A stretch of 39,641 nt of DNA from the NCBI GenBank assembly GCA_934394545.1, contig CAKRRG010000023.1:1-39641 (forward strand), given 5' to 3'. Position numbers and translations under genes: made by a program. The notes beneath the pieces are model-generated. The model had not been told where the DNA came from and did not search any database. It saw only the letters and a program-made list of their open reading frames with translations. The stretch is from an uncultured Blautia sp. GTDB taxonomy: Bacteria > Bacillota > Clostridia > Lachnospirales > Lachnospiraceae. Shown piece after piece: positions 32,165-39,641 of the stretch. How positions within the stretch are numbered: position 1 is the stretch's first letter; each line of letters begins with the position of its first letter.

Positions 32165-33139
32165 TCAGCCGCCAATCTGTGACATGATATGAGATTCCTC
32201 TCTTCCGTTCTTTTTTTCCTGAAAATTATGGCCTGCCGGTTTTTCAAAAATAGCCCTTTGAAGAGCATTCTTCAGTATCTCATCCGAACTCCCATTTCTT
32301 AGCAGAGCCTTCAGATCCACGCCATTTTCGAACTGAAGACACCCTTTCAGGTATCCGGTTGAAGTAAGGCGCACACGGTTACACTGCTTGCAAAACTTAT
32401 GGGACAAGGCGCTGATAAAGCCTATTCTGCCGCAAAATCCTTCAAGAGTATAATAATGGCATGGACCATTTCCCAAAATTTCTGATACAGTTGTCAGGGG
32501 GCCATAGGTTTTTTCCAGAATATCTTTTACGCTTTTTTCATTTCTTGCTGTAAATTCCTTACCAAGGCCGATCGGCATCATTTCAATAAAACGTACATGA
32601 AGAGGATTTTCCCGTGCAAGGGCTGCCACCTGTAAAAGCTCCTGATCCGTTTGGAAAGTGGGAACACAATTTACCTTGACCTTAAGGGACGGGTAAGATA
32701 AAGCCATCTCAAGTCCTTCCAGAGTTCTGCCCAGCTCATTTTGTCTGGTAATCCTTTGGAAATTCTCTGGATCCAGGGTATCAAGGCTGATGTTCAGTGC
32801 ATCCAGCCCTGCTTCCATAAGCTCTGGCAACTGCTCTTTCAGTAAAATACCATTGGTAGTCAGTGTCACCTGCCTGATTCCCGGAAGTGCTTTTAATTCT
32901 TTTACCAGAGGTATACAGATCCTGCGCACCAGTGGTTCTCCCCCTGTAAGCTTGATCCGGGAAATTCCAAATTCACTGGCGAGCCTGCTGATTCTGAGAA
33001 TTTCCTCTTGATTCAGGAGCTCTGTCCGCGGAATCTGTCTGATGCCTTCCTCGGGCATGCAATATATGCAGCGCAGATTGCAACGGTCTGTAAGGGAAAT
33101 ACGCATATAGTCAATGTTTCTTCCATACTGATCAAGCAT
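32165..33139 (-). CDS. moaA: GTP 3',8-cyclase, radical SAM (molybdenum cofactor step 1)
   Basis: Radical-SAM enzyme that with MoaC converts GTP to cyclic pyranopterin. Radical-SAM cysteines C20, C24 and C27 in SLTDRCNLRCIYCMPEEG; KLTGGEPLVR; a second cluster region with FCKQCNRVRLTSTGYLKGC; and the C-terminal Gly-Gly tail typical of MoaA. I start at ATG 33139 (324 residues, opening LDQYGRNIDYMRISLTDRC): the ATG at 33151 abuts GAGGGAG with no spacer. It overlaps the MOSC gene by 8 nt. moaC, moeA and mogA are absent from the window, so the rest of the pathway must lie elsewhere. Confidence 0.92.
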   Translation of the reverse strand: MLDQYGRNIDYMRISLTDRCNLRCIYCMPEEGIRQIPRTELLNQEEILRISRLASEFGISRIKLTGGEPLVRRICIPLVKELKALPGIRQVTLTTNGILLKEQLPELMEAGLDALNISLDTLDPENFQRITRQNELGRTLEGLEMALSYPSLKVKVNCVPTFQTDQELLQVAALARENPLHVRFIEMMPIGLGKEFTARNEKSVKDILEKTYGPLTTVSEILGNGPCHYYTLEGFCGRIGFISALSHKFCKQCNRVRLTSTGYLKGCLQFENGVDLKALLRNGSSDEILKNALQRAIFEKPAGHNFQEKKNGREESHIMSQIGG

Positions 33140-33560
33140 AATCCATTTCATCTCCCTCAGAGATCACGCCGCCGTGGAGTACTCTGGCAAACACGCCTTC
33201 CTTTGGCATAATGCACTCCCCCATGATCTGGAATATCTCACATCCGTTGTGACATTGCTTCCCGATCTGGGTAATTTCCAGAATCACATCGTTGCATTTA
33301 AGCCTGGTACCAACAGGCAGAGTCTTAAAATCAAAGCCTTGCACAATGAGGTTTTCACCAAAAGCACCTTCCTGTACCGGAGCTCCCTTTGCCTTGAATT
33401 CTTCTATTTTCTCATAGGACAAAAGACTGACCTGGCGATGCCAGTTCCCTGCGTGGGCATCCTTCTCCAGTCCATAATTCTCGATCAGCCTCGCAGTATG
33501 AACATTGACCTTCTGAGTTCCTCGTTTCTCGCTGATATTCACTGCCATCACTTTTCCCAT
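33132..33560 (-). CDS. MOSC domain protein
   Basis: Stand-alone MOSC domain (142 residues): the family handles sulfur for molybdenum cofactor or moves activated sulfur. Typical features are EKDAHAGNWHRQVSLLS, PVQEGAFGENLIVQG and the conserved cysteine of IGKQCHNGCEI. ATG behind GGAGGT at 8 nt, with its own promoter. It overlaps moaA, so the two are co-expressed. Likely role: maturation or carrying of the cofactor for a molybdo- or tungsto-enzyme such as formate dehydrogenase; no such enzyme is in the window. Confidence 0.85.
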   Translation of the reverse strand: MGKVMAVNISEKRGTQKVNVHTARLIENYGLEKDAHAGNWHRQVSLLSYEKIEEFKAKGAPVQEGAFGENLIVQGFDFKTLPVGTRLKCNDVILEITQIGKQCHNGCEIFQIMGECIMPKEGVFARVLHGGVISEGDEMDYA

Positions 33561-33592
33561 ATCGCACGACCTCCATATATCTGTTACTTCCT

Positions 33593-33621
33593 ATGATACA
33601 ATATTTTTAAGAGAAAAGCAA
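33593..33621 (-). promoter_or_regulatory. promoter of the MOSC-moaA operon
   Basis: On the minus strand TTGCTT, 17 bp, TATCAT, directly downstream of the folD terminator and about 35 nt from the MOSC start codon. Confidence 0.55.
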
Positions 33622-33655
33622 TTTTTTTGCCGTATCAAAATATTTTTGTTCGTAA

Positions 33656-33692
33656 AAGAAAAAGCCCTCCGGTTTTTCACTGGAGAGCTTTC
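33656..33692 (-). terminator. terminator of the C1 (fhs-fchA-folD) operon
   Basis: On the minus strand AAAGCTCTCC and GGAGGGCTTT form a 10-bp stem (one G-T pair), loop of 11 nt, then TTCTTTT. It lies eight bases past the folD stop. Confidence 0.8.
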
Positions 33693-33699
33693 TTTTAAA

Positions 33700-34554
33700 T
33701 TATGCGTTTACTTTACGCATTGCTGCTTCCACAACATGTCCTACAAGAACGGAAGTGGTAACGCTTCCTACTCCACCAGGAACCGGTGTGATAGCATCTA
33801 CGATAGGCTCTACTGCTGCGTAATCAACATCTCCGCAAAGCTTGCCTTCTGCATTTACATTAATTCCTACATCAATGATGATCTGGCCTTCTTTTACGTA
33901 CTCAGCGCCTACAACACCAGCACGGCCTGCTGCCACGATAATGATGTCAGCTTCGCGTGCTACAGATGGCATATCCACGGTTCTTGTATGGCAGATGGTT
34001 ACTGTAGCATTCTTCTTAACAAGCATCATTGCTGCCGGTTTACCAACAACAAGGCTTCTTCCGATCACAACTGCTTTCTTACCTGTGCAGTCGATTCCGT
34101 AATGATCCAGAATTTCCATACATGCCTGCGGTGTACATGGCGGGAAACCAATTTTCTTGCCTGTAAAAACGCCGGACATGGAAAGGTCTGTCATACAGTC
34201 AACATCCTTTTCAGGAGCAAGTGCGTTCTCGATCACTGCCTGATCCAAATGCTTCGGCAGCGGACGGAACAGAAGTACGCCGTGGATGTGGTCATCTTTA
34301 TTTACCTTGTCGATGACTGCAAGAAGCTCTTCCTGTGCTACATCCTCTGGAAGAAGAATCTTCTCACATGCAACACCTAAAGTCTCGCAGCGCTTTGTAG
34401 CACCCTTCTCATAGGAAATATCGCTTGGATTCTCACCTACACGAATAATGCAAAGTGTTGGGTTAACGCCTTTTTCCTGAAGTGCTGCTACATTTCCTTT
34501 AATGCGCTCATTTAATGCAGCAGTTACTTCTTTACCTAATAACTGTTTAGCCAT
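33700..34554 (-). CDS. folD: methylene-THF dehydrogenase/methenyl-THF cyclohydrolase
   Basis: Reduces methenyl-THF to methylene-THF in the methyl branch of the Wood-Ljungdahl pathway and usually also has cyclohydrolase activity. Seen: VGENPSDISYEKGATKRCE (the Y/K active-site region), DKVNKDDHIHGVLLFRPLPKHLD, PCTPQACMEIL and the Rossmann GRSLVVGKPAAMML. Length 284. ATG behind AAGGAG. It is the last gene of the operon after fchA. Because a dedicated cyclohydrolase is encoded next door, this copy may act mainly as dehydrogenase; whether it uses NADP or NAD cannot be settled by eye. Confidence 0.95.
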   Translation of the reverse strand: MAKQLLGKEVTAALNERIKGNVAALQEKGVNPTLCIIRVGENPSDISYEKGATKRCETLGVACEKILLPEDVAQEELLAVIDKVNKDDHIHGVLLFRPLPKHLDQAVIENALAPEKDVDCMTDLSMSGVFTGKKIGFPPCTPQACMEILDHYGIDCTGKKAVVIGRSLVVGKPAAMMLVKKNATVTICHTRTVDMPSVAREADIIIVAAGRAGVVGAEYVKEGQIIIDVGINVNAEGKLCGDVDYAAVEPIVDAITPVPGGVGSVTTSVLVGHVVEAAMRKVNA

Positions 34555-34587
34555 TTTGAATGATCTCCTTATATTACCTGGTGAATT

Positions 34588-35217
34588 TTATTTCAGTCTT
34601 GCAAGTACGCTGTCAAATGTTTCATCTGCAAGCTTGCAGTATTTCTCAAGCATTGCATCTGCCTTAGCATTCAGTTCTTCTGCATACTCTCTGTCTGCCA
34701 TGGATTTTGTATTGATATAAACGTTCAGGCTTGCACCCTTTAATGCAGCTTTACAGAAGGTTGCAGCTACACCAGCATCACTGATTGCAAGCTTGGAACC
34801 CTTTGCCGCAAATTCTTTAATCAGATCAAGTGCCTCACAGCATTTCTCCATGATCTCCATAGGAACAGAGCAGGCATCCTTTAATACGATTGCCATAACT
34901 CTTGCTTTCTCAGCTTTCTCTTCTTCGGTCTCCTTCGGCATACCATATGCTTTGGAAAGAGGCTCGAACACTTCTGCATCACGCTCAATAAGGCGAAGGA
35001 AATCTTTCTGAAGCTGATCGCATTTGCCTTTCAGCTCCCACATTTCTTCCTCAACATCGGCATATTTCTTTTTGCCAACTGTAAGGCTTCCTACCATGTT
35101 GCCAAGAGCTGTTCCTACAGCACCAACCAGTGCAGAAGCGCCGCCACCACCTGGTACCGGGGCTTTAGAAGCAAGAACTTCTACAAATTCTGTACATGTA
35201 CTTGTTGAAAATCCCAT
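34588..35217 (-). CDS. fchA: methenyl-THF cyclohydrolase (formiminotransferase-cyclodeaminase type)
   Basis: Converts 10-formyl-THF to methenyl-THF. The protein belongs to the FTCD_C family: GFSTSTCTEFVEVLASK, KAPVPGGGGASALVGAVGTALGNMVGSLT, and long helices to the end. An upstream in-frame start overlaps fhs; I choose ATG 35217, which has AAGGAG about 10 nt upstream and yields the usual N-terminus and 209 residues. It lies between fhs and folD in pathway order. The same fold serves as cyclodeaminase in histidine breakdown, but the context makes the C1 role clear. Confidence 0.93.
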   Translation of the reverse strand: MGFSTSTCTEFVEVLASKAPVPGGGGASALVGAVGTALGNMVGSLTVGKKKYADVEEEMWELKGKCDQLQKDFLRLIERDAEVFEPLSKAYGMPKETEEEKAEKARVMAIVLKDACSVPMEIMEKCCEALDLIKEFAAKGSKLAISDAGVAATFCKAALKGASLNVYINTKSMADREYAEELNAKADAMLEKYCKLADETFDSVLARLK

Positions 35218-35239
35218 TTTCGTTGTCTCCTTTATCGTA

Positions 35240-36925
35240 TTAGAACAGACCTGTGATCTTACCAGTCTCGTCAACATCGATTCTCTCAGCTGCCGGAACC
35301 TTCGGAAGACCTGGCATAGTCATGATCTCACCAGTCAGCGCAACAATGAAGCCTGCACCTGCGGAAATTTTCAGGTTACGAACAGTTACTTCGAAATCAG
35401 TTGGAGCGCCAAGCTTAGTCTGATCATCTGTTAAGCTGTACTGTGTCTTAGCAACACAGATCGGACAGTTGCCAAATCCAAGATCCTCAAGCTGTTTTGC
35501 CTGTTTCTGAGCGTTTGCTGTAAGAACAACTTTCTTACCGCCATAGATTTTCTGAACGATCTGGTTCAGTTTTTCCTCAATAGATCCCTCAAGTTCATAA
35601 GAATATGAGAAATCGTTTGGCTCTTCGCAGAGACGGATTACTTCTTCTGCAAGCTTCAGACCGCCTTCGCCGCCTTTTGCCCATACTTCAGAAAGAGCAA
35701 CATTAACGCCAAGTTCTTTACATTTTGCTTCCACAAGATCAAGCTCAGCCTTGGTATCTGTAGGGAATGCATTAATTGCAACAACACATGGAAGTTTGTA
35801 TACATTCTTAATGTTGTTAACATGCTTCAGAAGGTTCGGAAGACCTTTCTCAAGAGCCTCAAGGTTCTCGTTATTCAGATCAGCCTTCGGAACTCCACCG
35901 TTGTATTTCAGTGCACGAACTGTAGCAACGATTACAACTGCACTTGGATGAAGATCTGCCATACGGCACTTAATGTCAAGGAATTTCTCTGCACCAAGAT
36001 CCGCACCGAAGCCAGCCTCTGTAATCGCATAATCAGCAAGCTTCATAGCCATCTTTGTAGCAGTTACAGAGTTACATCCATGCGCAATATTGGCAAATGG
36101 TCCACCATGAACAATTGCAGGTACATGCTCAAGGGTCTGTACAAGGTTTGGTTTCAGGGCATCCTTAAGAAGCGCAGTCATAGCACCCTCTGCATGAAGG
36201 TCACCAGCTGTTACCGGTTTCTGCTCGGACGGTTTACCATATGTATAACCGATGATGATTCTGGAAAGTCTCTCTTTCAGATCTTTGATATCACTTGCAA
36301 GACAAAGAACTGCCATGATCTCAGATGCAACGGTAATATCATAACCATCTTCACGAGGCATACCATTTGTTCTTCCGCCGAGACCATCAATTACATTACG
36401 AAGCTGACGGTCGTTCATATCCACACATCTTCTCCATGTGATCTTACGTGGATCAATGTTCAGAGCATTGCCCTGGAAAATGTGGTTGTCGATCATTGCT
36501 GCAAGAAGATTGTTTGCAGCTCCGATAGCATGGAAATCACCTGTGAAATGAAGGTTGATATCTTCCATCGGAACAACCTGTGCATATCCGCCGCCTGCTG
36601 CGCCACCTTTTACTCCGAATACCGGTCCAAGGGATGGCTCACGAAGTGCAACCATGACACTTTTACCAAGCTTCTGCATTCCATCCGCAAGACCTACTGT
36701 TGTAGTTGTTTTTCCCTCACCAGCTGGTGTTGGATTAATTGCTGTTACAAGGATCAGTTTTCCGTCTTTTTTGTCGCTCTCTTTTAAAAGATTATAGTCG
36801 ATTTTTGCCTTATACTTTCCATACTGCTCCAGGTATTTGTCATCAATACCGGCCTTCTCAGCAATCTGGGTAATCGGCAGCATTTCACATTCCTGTGCAA
36901 TTTCAATGTCACTCTTGTATCCCAT
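35240..36925 (-). CDS. fhs: formate-tetrahydrofolate ligase
   Basis: ATP-dependent entry of formate into the methyl branch: formate + THF + ATP to 10-formyl-THF. P-loop [14 protein letters not shown] near residue 70, then [32 protein letters not shown] split over 95-125, and the C-terminal [23 protein letters not shown]. Length 561, normal. ATG behind AAGGAGG. The 96-nt gap upstream from the DUF3786-like gene has no terminator I can see. Key enzyme of acetogens, though also used for purine C1 supply elsewhere; the surrounding genes support acetogenesis. Confidence 0.97.
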   Translation of the reverse strand: MGYKSDIEIAQECEMLPITQIAEKAGIDDKYLEQYGKYKAKIDYNLLKESDKKDGKLILVTAINPTPAGEGKTTTTVGLADGMQKLGKSVMVALREPSLGPVFGVKGGAAGGGYAQVVPMEDINLHFTGDFHAIGAANNLLAAMIDNHIFQGNALNIDPRKITWRRCVDMNDRQLRNVIDGLGGRTNGMPREDGYDITVASEIMAVLCLASDIKDLKERLSRIIIGYTYGKPSEQKPVTAGDLHAEGAMTALLKDALKPNLVQTLEHVPAIVHGGPFANIAHGCNSVTATKMAMKLADYAITEAGFGADLGAEKFLDIKCRMADLHPSAVVIVATVRALKYNGGVPKADLNNENLEALEKGLPNLLKHVNNIKNVYKLPCVVAINAFPTDTKAELDLVEAKCKELGVNVALSEVWAKGGEGGLKLAEEVIRLCEEPNDFSYSYELEGSIEEKLNQIVQKIYGGKKVVLTANAQKQAKQLEDLGFGNCPICVAKTQYSLTDDQTKLGAPTDFEVTVRNLKISAGAGFIVALTGEIMTMPGLPKVPAAERIDVDETGKITGLF

Positions 36926-37021
36926 TGTAACTTACCTCCTTTTTACGTCACTGCCATCCTGACAGGACGCCTCCGCTTGATTTGGATTTATCAAAACAGG
37001 TCCGTGCCTGCTTTAATCATG

Positions 37022-37690
37022 TTATTCCTTAGCCACTTTTAGAAACAGCTTCAAAGAACCAATGATCACATCTCCCATAACCGCCATATCTTCCGCAGCA
37101 AAGGATACCGGGAAATTATCCGAAAACAGAATCTGGGAGGACGGTGGAAATTCATCGTCTCCCTCCCAAAGGATCATCTGGATCTGATATCCAGGATAAA
37201 TAGACAGCTCATACGCAGCATCTCCATGCTTCACCGGAGTTCCATTCATATGCTCCATCACAAGTCTGAAATCGTCCAGTCTGTTTCCATAAGTAAAAGC
37301 AAGACGTTTGATACAACGCCCGTCAAACTGGCGCAGATATACTTCTCCCCATGGCATTTCCCGATAGGTCTTGAACTTACCGGTTCCAACAGTGGCAGAC
37401 CCATTTAACAGAAATCGAATGGTAAGGATCTTACCATAGATCATATCCTCAAGAGGATAACAGTTCTTTTCATCTGCTACATGCTTCACCTGAAAATCCG
37501 GATAGGTAATCTTATACTCCGACCCCAGGAAAGTAAGCGTAAACTCCTTCGCTTCTTCATCATATGGAATGGAAAGCCTGGATGCGATCTCCTTCGGGTC
37601 GGCTTTTGCATACAGCTCAAGATAATGCTCCCATGGCATTCTCTCTTTGCTGTCTTTATCATAATTTAAGTCATCAATTGTAAATGGCAT
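37022..37690 (-). CDS. DUF3786-like protein of acetogen C1 clusters
   Basis: 222-residue soluble protein, start at ATG 37690 (AGGAAG about 8 nt upstream); a longer frame would overlap acsV. I recognise it as resembling DUF3786 proteins, which occur with corrinoid and C1 genes in anaerobes, but no catalytic motif is visible. Features: MPWEHYLELY, FLGSEYKITYPDFQV, a central GTGKFKTYREMPWGEVYLRQFDGRC, then ILWEGDDEFPPSSQILFSDNF, and no Cys cluster or membrane segment. It lies four bases after the corrinoid activator gene and ahead of fhs, so a helper role in corrinoid or methyl-transfer chemistry is the natural guess. Confidence 0.75.
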   Translation of the reverse strand: MPFTIDDLNYDKDSKERMPWEHYLELYAKADPKEIASRLSIPYDEEAKEFTLTFLGSEYKITYPDFQVKHVADEKNCYPLEDMIYGKILTIRFLLNGSATVGTGKFKTYREMPWGEVYLRQFDGRCIKRLAFTYGNRLDDFRLVMEHMNGTPVKHGDAAYELSIYPGYQIQMILWEGDDEFPPSSQILFSDNFPVSFAAEDMAVMGDVIIGSLKLFLKVAKE

Positions 37691-37694
37691 TTTG

Positions 37695-39638
37695 TTACTT
37701 CCTGTTCTGCAAGTCATTCATAACATCTGGGAACATTCCTGTATCTGTATGAGGAATAAAGCATGCCCCAACAAATTCATCCATATAGGTGGGTATTGTG
37801 GAAAGCTCCATGTATGTCATGTTGGCAGCAAGCTCATAGGTTTTCTTTTCAGCTCCGGTAGAAAGAAGCATCAGATAAGAACCAGTCAGTGAAGAATTGC
37901 CGATATAGTGGAACTTCTCCAGAGGGATATCCGGAAACATTCCGATATTTACAGCATTTCTCATATTGATCCCGCTTCCGATACCACCGGCAACGTATAC
38001 ATCATCGATCATGCTCACGTCAAAATCAAGACTGTTTATCATTGTCCTGATGGCTGAGAAAATAGCACCTTTGGCACGGATAAAGTTGTCAATATCAACT
38101 TCTGTGATCTCAATGTCCTTCACAGAGCCTGCATCCTTTTCAAATGCGATCACATAGCTTCCCATTCCGTATTTGTCATGACGAATTCGATCTCCTTCAC
38201 GAACAAATTTCCCCTTAGGATTGATGATTCCACACATGAAAAGCTCACTGATCACGTCAATGATTCCGGAACCGCAAAGTCCAACTGGCTTGGTTCCCGG
38301 AGCTCCAACTACCTTATAGGTCGGCTCCATTGTCTCTTTATCGATGGTACATGCTTCAATAGCGCCATCCGTTGCACGCATACCGCAGCTGATATCACCA
38401 CCCTCGAAAGCCGGACCAGCGGAACATGCACAGCTCATCATAAAATCAGAGTTGCCAAATACCAGCTCACCGTTCGTTCCAAGGTCGATAAACAAAGAAA
38501 ACTCTGGTCTGTTCCAGATCATACTTACTAAAGTTCCGGCAGTGATATCACCGCCTACATAGCTTCCGATATTCGGCGCAATGATAATATGCGCATCTTT
38601 ATTAATAGCAATTCCCACATCGGAAGCAAAAAGGGAATTGGTCTTAAAGAATGCAGGAATATACGGTTCCATACGGACCGGATCCGCATTGATTCCGGCA
38701 AACAGATGATTCATTGTTGTATTTGCTCCCACAGACATTCTGTAAATATGACTGGCTGGAATACCGGCACTTTTACACATCTGCGCGATCATTGGATTGA
38801 TTGTTTCTTTTATTACTGCATCTTGAAGTTTCTTTTTGCCGCCTGGTTTCTGCTGTTCGATGATACGGTTGATAACATCCGCTCCATAGCGGATCTGTCC
38901 ATTACCGGAAGAAGCTTTGGCAAGTATTTCTCCAGTTTCCATATTGATCAGAACTGCCGAAACCGTGGTGGTACCAATATCTACTGCAAGTCCACCAATT
39001 ACCACTTCTTCATCTTTTCCAAAAATGTCATATACGAAAAGATCATTTGGTGCAGTACGTACTACACATTTCACTTTGAAATGATTTTCCCGGAGCACAT
39101 CCGGTAATTTTCTTAATACAGCGTAAGGAATCCTTACCTGTTTCAGATTCATGTACTTCTTTAAAGCTCTTGTGAGGCGTTCATTATCTGGCATGGTATC
39201 GTCCAGACTGGGTTCATCCATATCCAGTTCAATTACATCCAGGCTGTTTCTGAGCTCAATACCGGTCATTTCTACGTCTCTTTTTGAATTTTCAAAAATG
39301 GCAATTTCCTCTTTCGAGCTGAGATCTGCAACCTTCATTCTGCTCTTATAAGCAGACGCAATATCAGGTACCAATACCGTCACATCTGCACAAATCTTGC
39401 TTACGCAGGCCAGACGCCATCCTTCCTGATATTCTTCATCACTGATATGCAAGGTTTTCTTGCTATCAAGTTCTCCTTTTTTTAATTGCACCCGGCACTT
39501 TCCGCAAGAAGCATTCCCGGAGCATGGAGCGTCAATGGCTACATTGGCCTCCCTCGCTAATTCAAGTAAATTGTCCCCCGCATTGGCAAAATGCTCTACC
39601 ACACTGCCATCTTCAAAAGAAAATGTAACCTTAAACAT
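37695..39638 (-). CDS. acsV: corrinoid protein reductive activator (ferredoxin + ASKHA ATPase)
   Basis: Predicted RACE-type protein that uses ATP to re-reduce inactive Co(II) corrinoid protein to Co(I). The N-terminal [2Fe-2S] domain has C39, C45, C48 and C78 (APCSGNASCGKC; WRLACVS). A linker of about 100 residues follows, then an ASKHA ATPase (DUF4445) from about 195: GLAVDIGTTTVSAVLI, VGANTTMNHLFAG, FIDLGTNGELVFG, and VYVAGGIGSGINMRNA. Length 647, complete, with its ATG only three bases from the window edge so the ribosome site is not visible. In this C1 operon AcsV (activator of the CoFeSP of acetyl-CoA synthase) is likely; activators of methyltransferase corrinoids look similar. Confidence 0.85.
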   Translation of the reverse strand: MFKVTFSFEDGSVVEHFANAGDNLLELAREANVAIDAPCSGNASCGKCRVQLKKGELDSKKTLHISDEEYQEGWRLACVSKICADVTVLVPDIASAYKSRMKVADLSSKEEIAIFENSKRDVEMTGIELRNSLDVIELDMDEPSLDDTMPDNERLTRALKKYMNLKQVRIPYAVLRKLPDVLRENHFKVKCVVRTAPNDLFVYDIFGKDEEVVIGGLAVDIGTTTVSAVLINMETGEILAKASSGNGQIRYGADVINRIIEQQKPGGKKKLQDAVIKETINPMIAQMCKSAGIPASHIYRMSVGANTTMNHLFAGINADPVRMEPYIPAFFKTNSLFASDVGIAINKDAHIIIAPNIGSYVGGDITAGTLVSMIWNRPEFSLFIDLGTNGELVFGNSDFMMSCACSAGPAFEGGDISCGMRATDGAIEACTIDKETMEPTYKVVGAPGTKPVGLCGSGIIDVISELFMCGIINPKGKFVREGDRIRHDKYGMGSYVIAFEKDAGSVKDIEITEVDIDNFIRAKGAIFSAIRTMINSLDFDVSMIDDVYVAGGIGSGINMRNAVNIGMFPDIPLEKFHYIGNSSLTGSYLMLLSTGAEKKTYELAANMTYMELSTIPTYMDEFVGACFIPHTDTGMFPDVMNDLQNRK

Positions 39639-39641
39639 CCG

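Noticed and set aside
35822..36787. Plus-strand open frame of about 320 codons inside fhs
   Set aside because: Shadow of fhs: odd composition, no ribosome site, and fhs is unmistakable on the other strand.
1..39641. tRNA, rRNA, insertion sequences, integrases or prophage
   Set aside because: No transposase, integrase or phage gene was found, and I saw no cloverleaf or rRNA segments in the intergenic gaps.

Overview
The window looks like chromosomal DNA of a spore-forming, acetogenic Firmicute of the Lachnospiraceae; a Blautia-like genus is my best guess from gene content, not from any search. The reasons are a Wood-Ljungdahl methyl-branch cluster (fhs, fchA, folD, a corrinoid-protein activator), a trimeric [FeFe]-hydrogenase HydABC, the redox regulator Rex, a Re-type citrate synthase next to isocitrate dehydrogenase, the sporulation gene spoIVA, and strong AGGAGG ribosome sites throughout. 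I saw no rRNA, tRNA, CRISPR array, prophage or insertion sequence.

Layout. 1-5.5 kb (minus strand): rex, nnr, alr, an orphan mazF/ndoA and a CorC-type membrane protein. 5.7-7.6 kb (plus): an ABC-F ATPase divergent from rex. 7.7-10.4 kb (minus): Re-citrate synthase-like gene then icd, an oxidative glutamate-forming branch. 10.5-12.6 kb (minus): an AT-rich two-gene island, a RecF/OLD-like ATPase plus an HNH nuclease, resembling Septu (PtuAB) anti-phage defence. 12.9-13.7 kb: an intracellular subtilase. 13.9-16.6 kb (plus): a CLC antiporter with fluoride-type features and an NCS2 purine permease.

16.7-25.8 kb (minus) is the most unusual region. From one promoter at about 25.9 kb come four secreted proteins (two with a transglutaminase Cys-His-Asp triad, three with cell-wall-binding-type repeats, one acidic with a Tyr/Asp/Gly-rich tail). 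They are followed by an AlgI-like MBOAT acyltransferase, an SGNH/DltD-like protein, a DltA-like adenylation enzyme, a fold-III PLP decarboxylase and an acyl carrier protein, with stop/start contacts so tight that the last five must be co-translated. This is a dlt-like aminoacyl export pathway with an amino-acid decarboxylase built in. A catalytically broken transglutaminase fragment closes the operon.

26.0-39.6 kb: a new 53-residue membrane protein (plus strand), then on the minus strand spoIVA, hydCBA (electron-bifurcating hydrogenase), moaA with a MOSC protein, and the C1 operon acsV-like / DUF3786-like / fhs / fchA / folD, which runs off the right edge of the window. HydABC supplies or consumes H2 and reducing equivalents for the methyl branch, and Rex, reading NADH/NAD+, is the plausible link between these modules.
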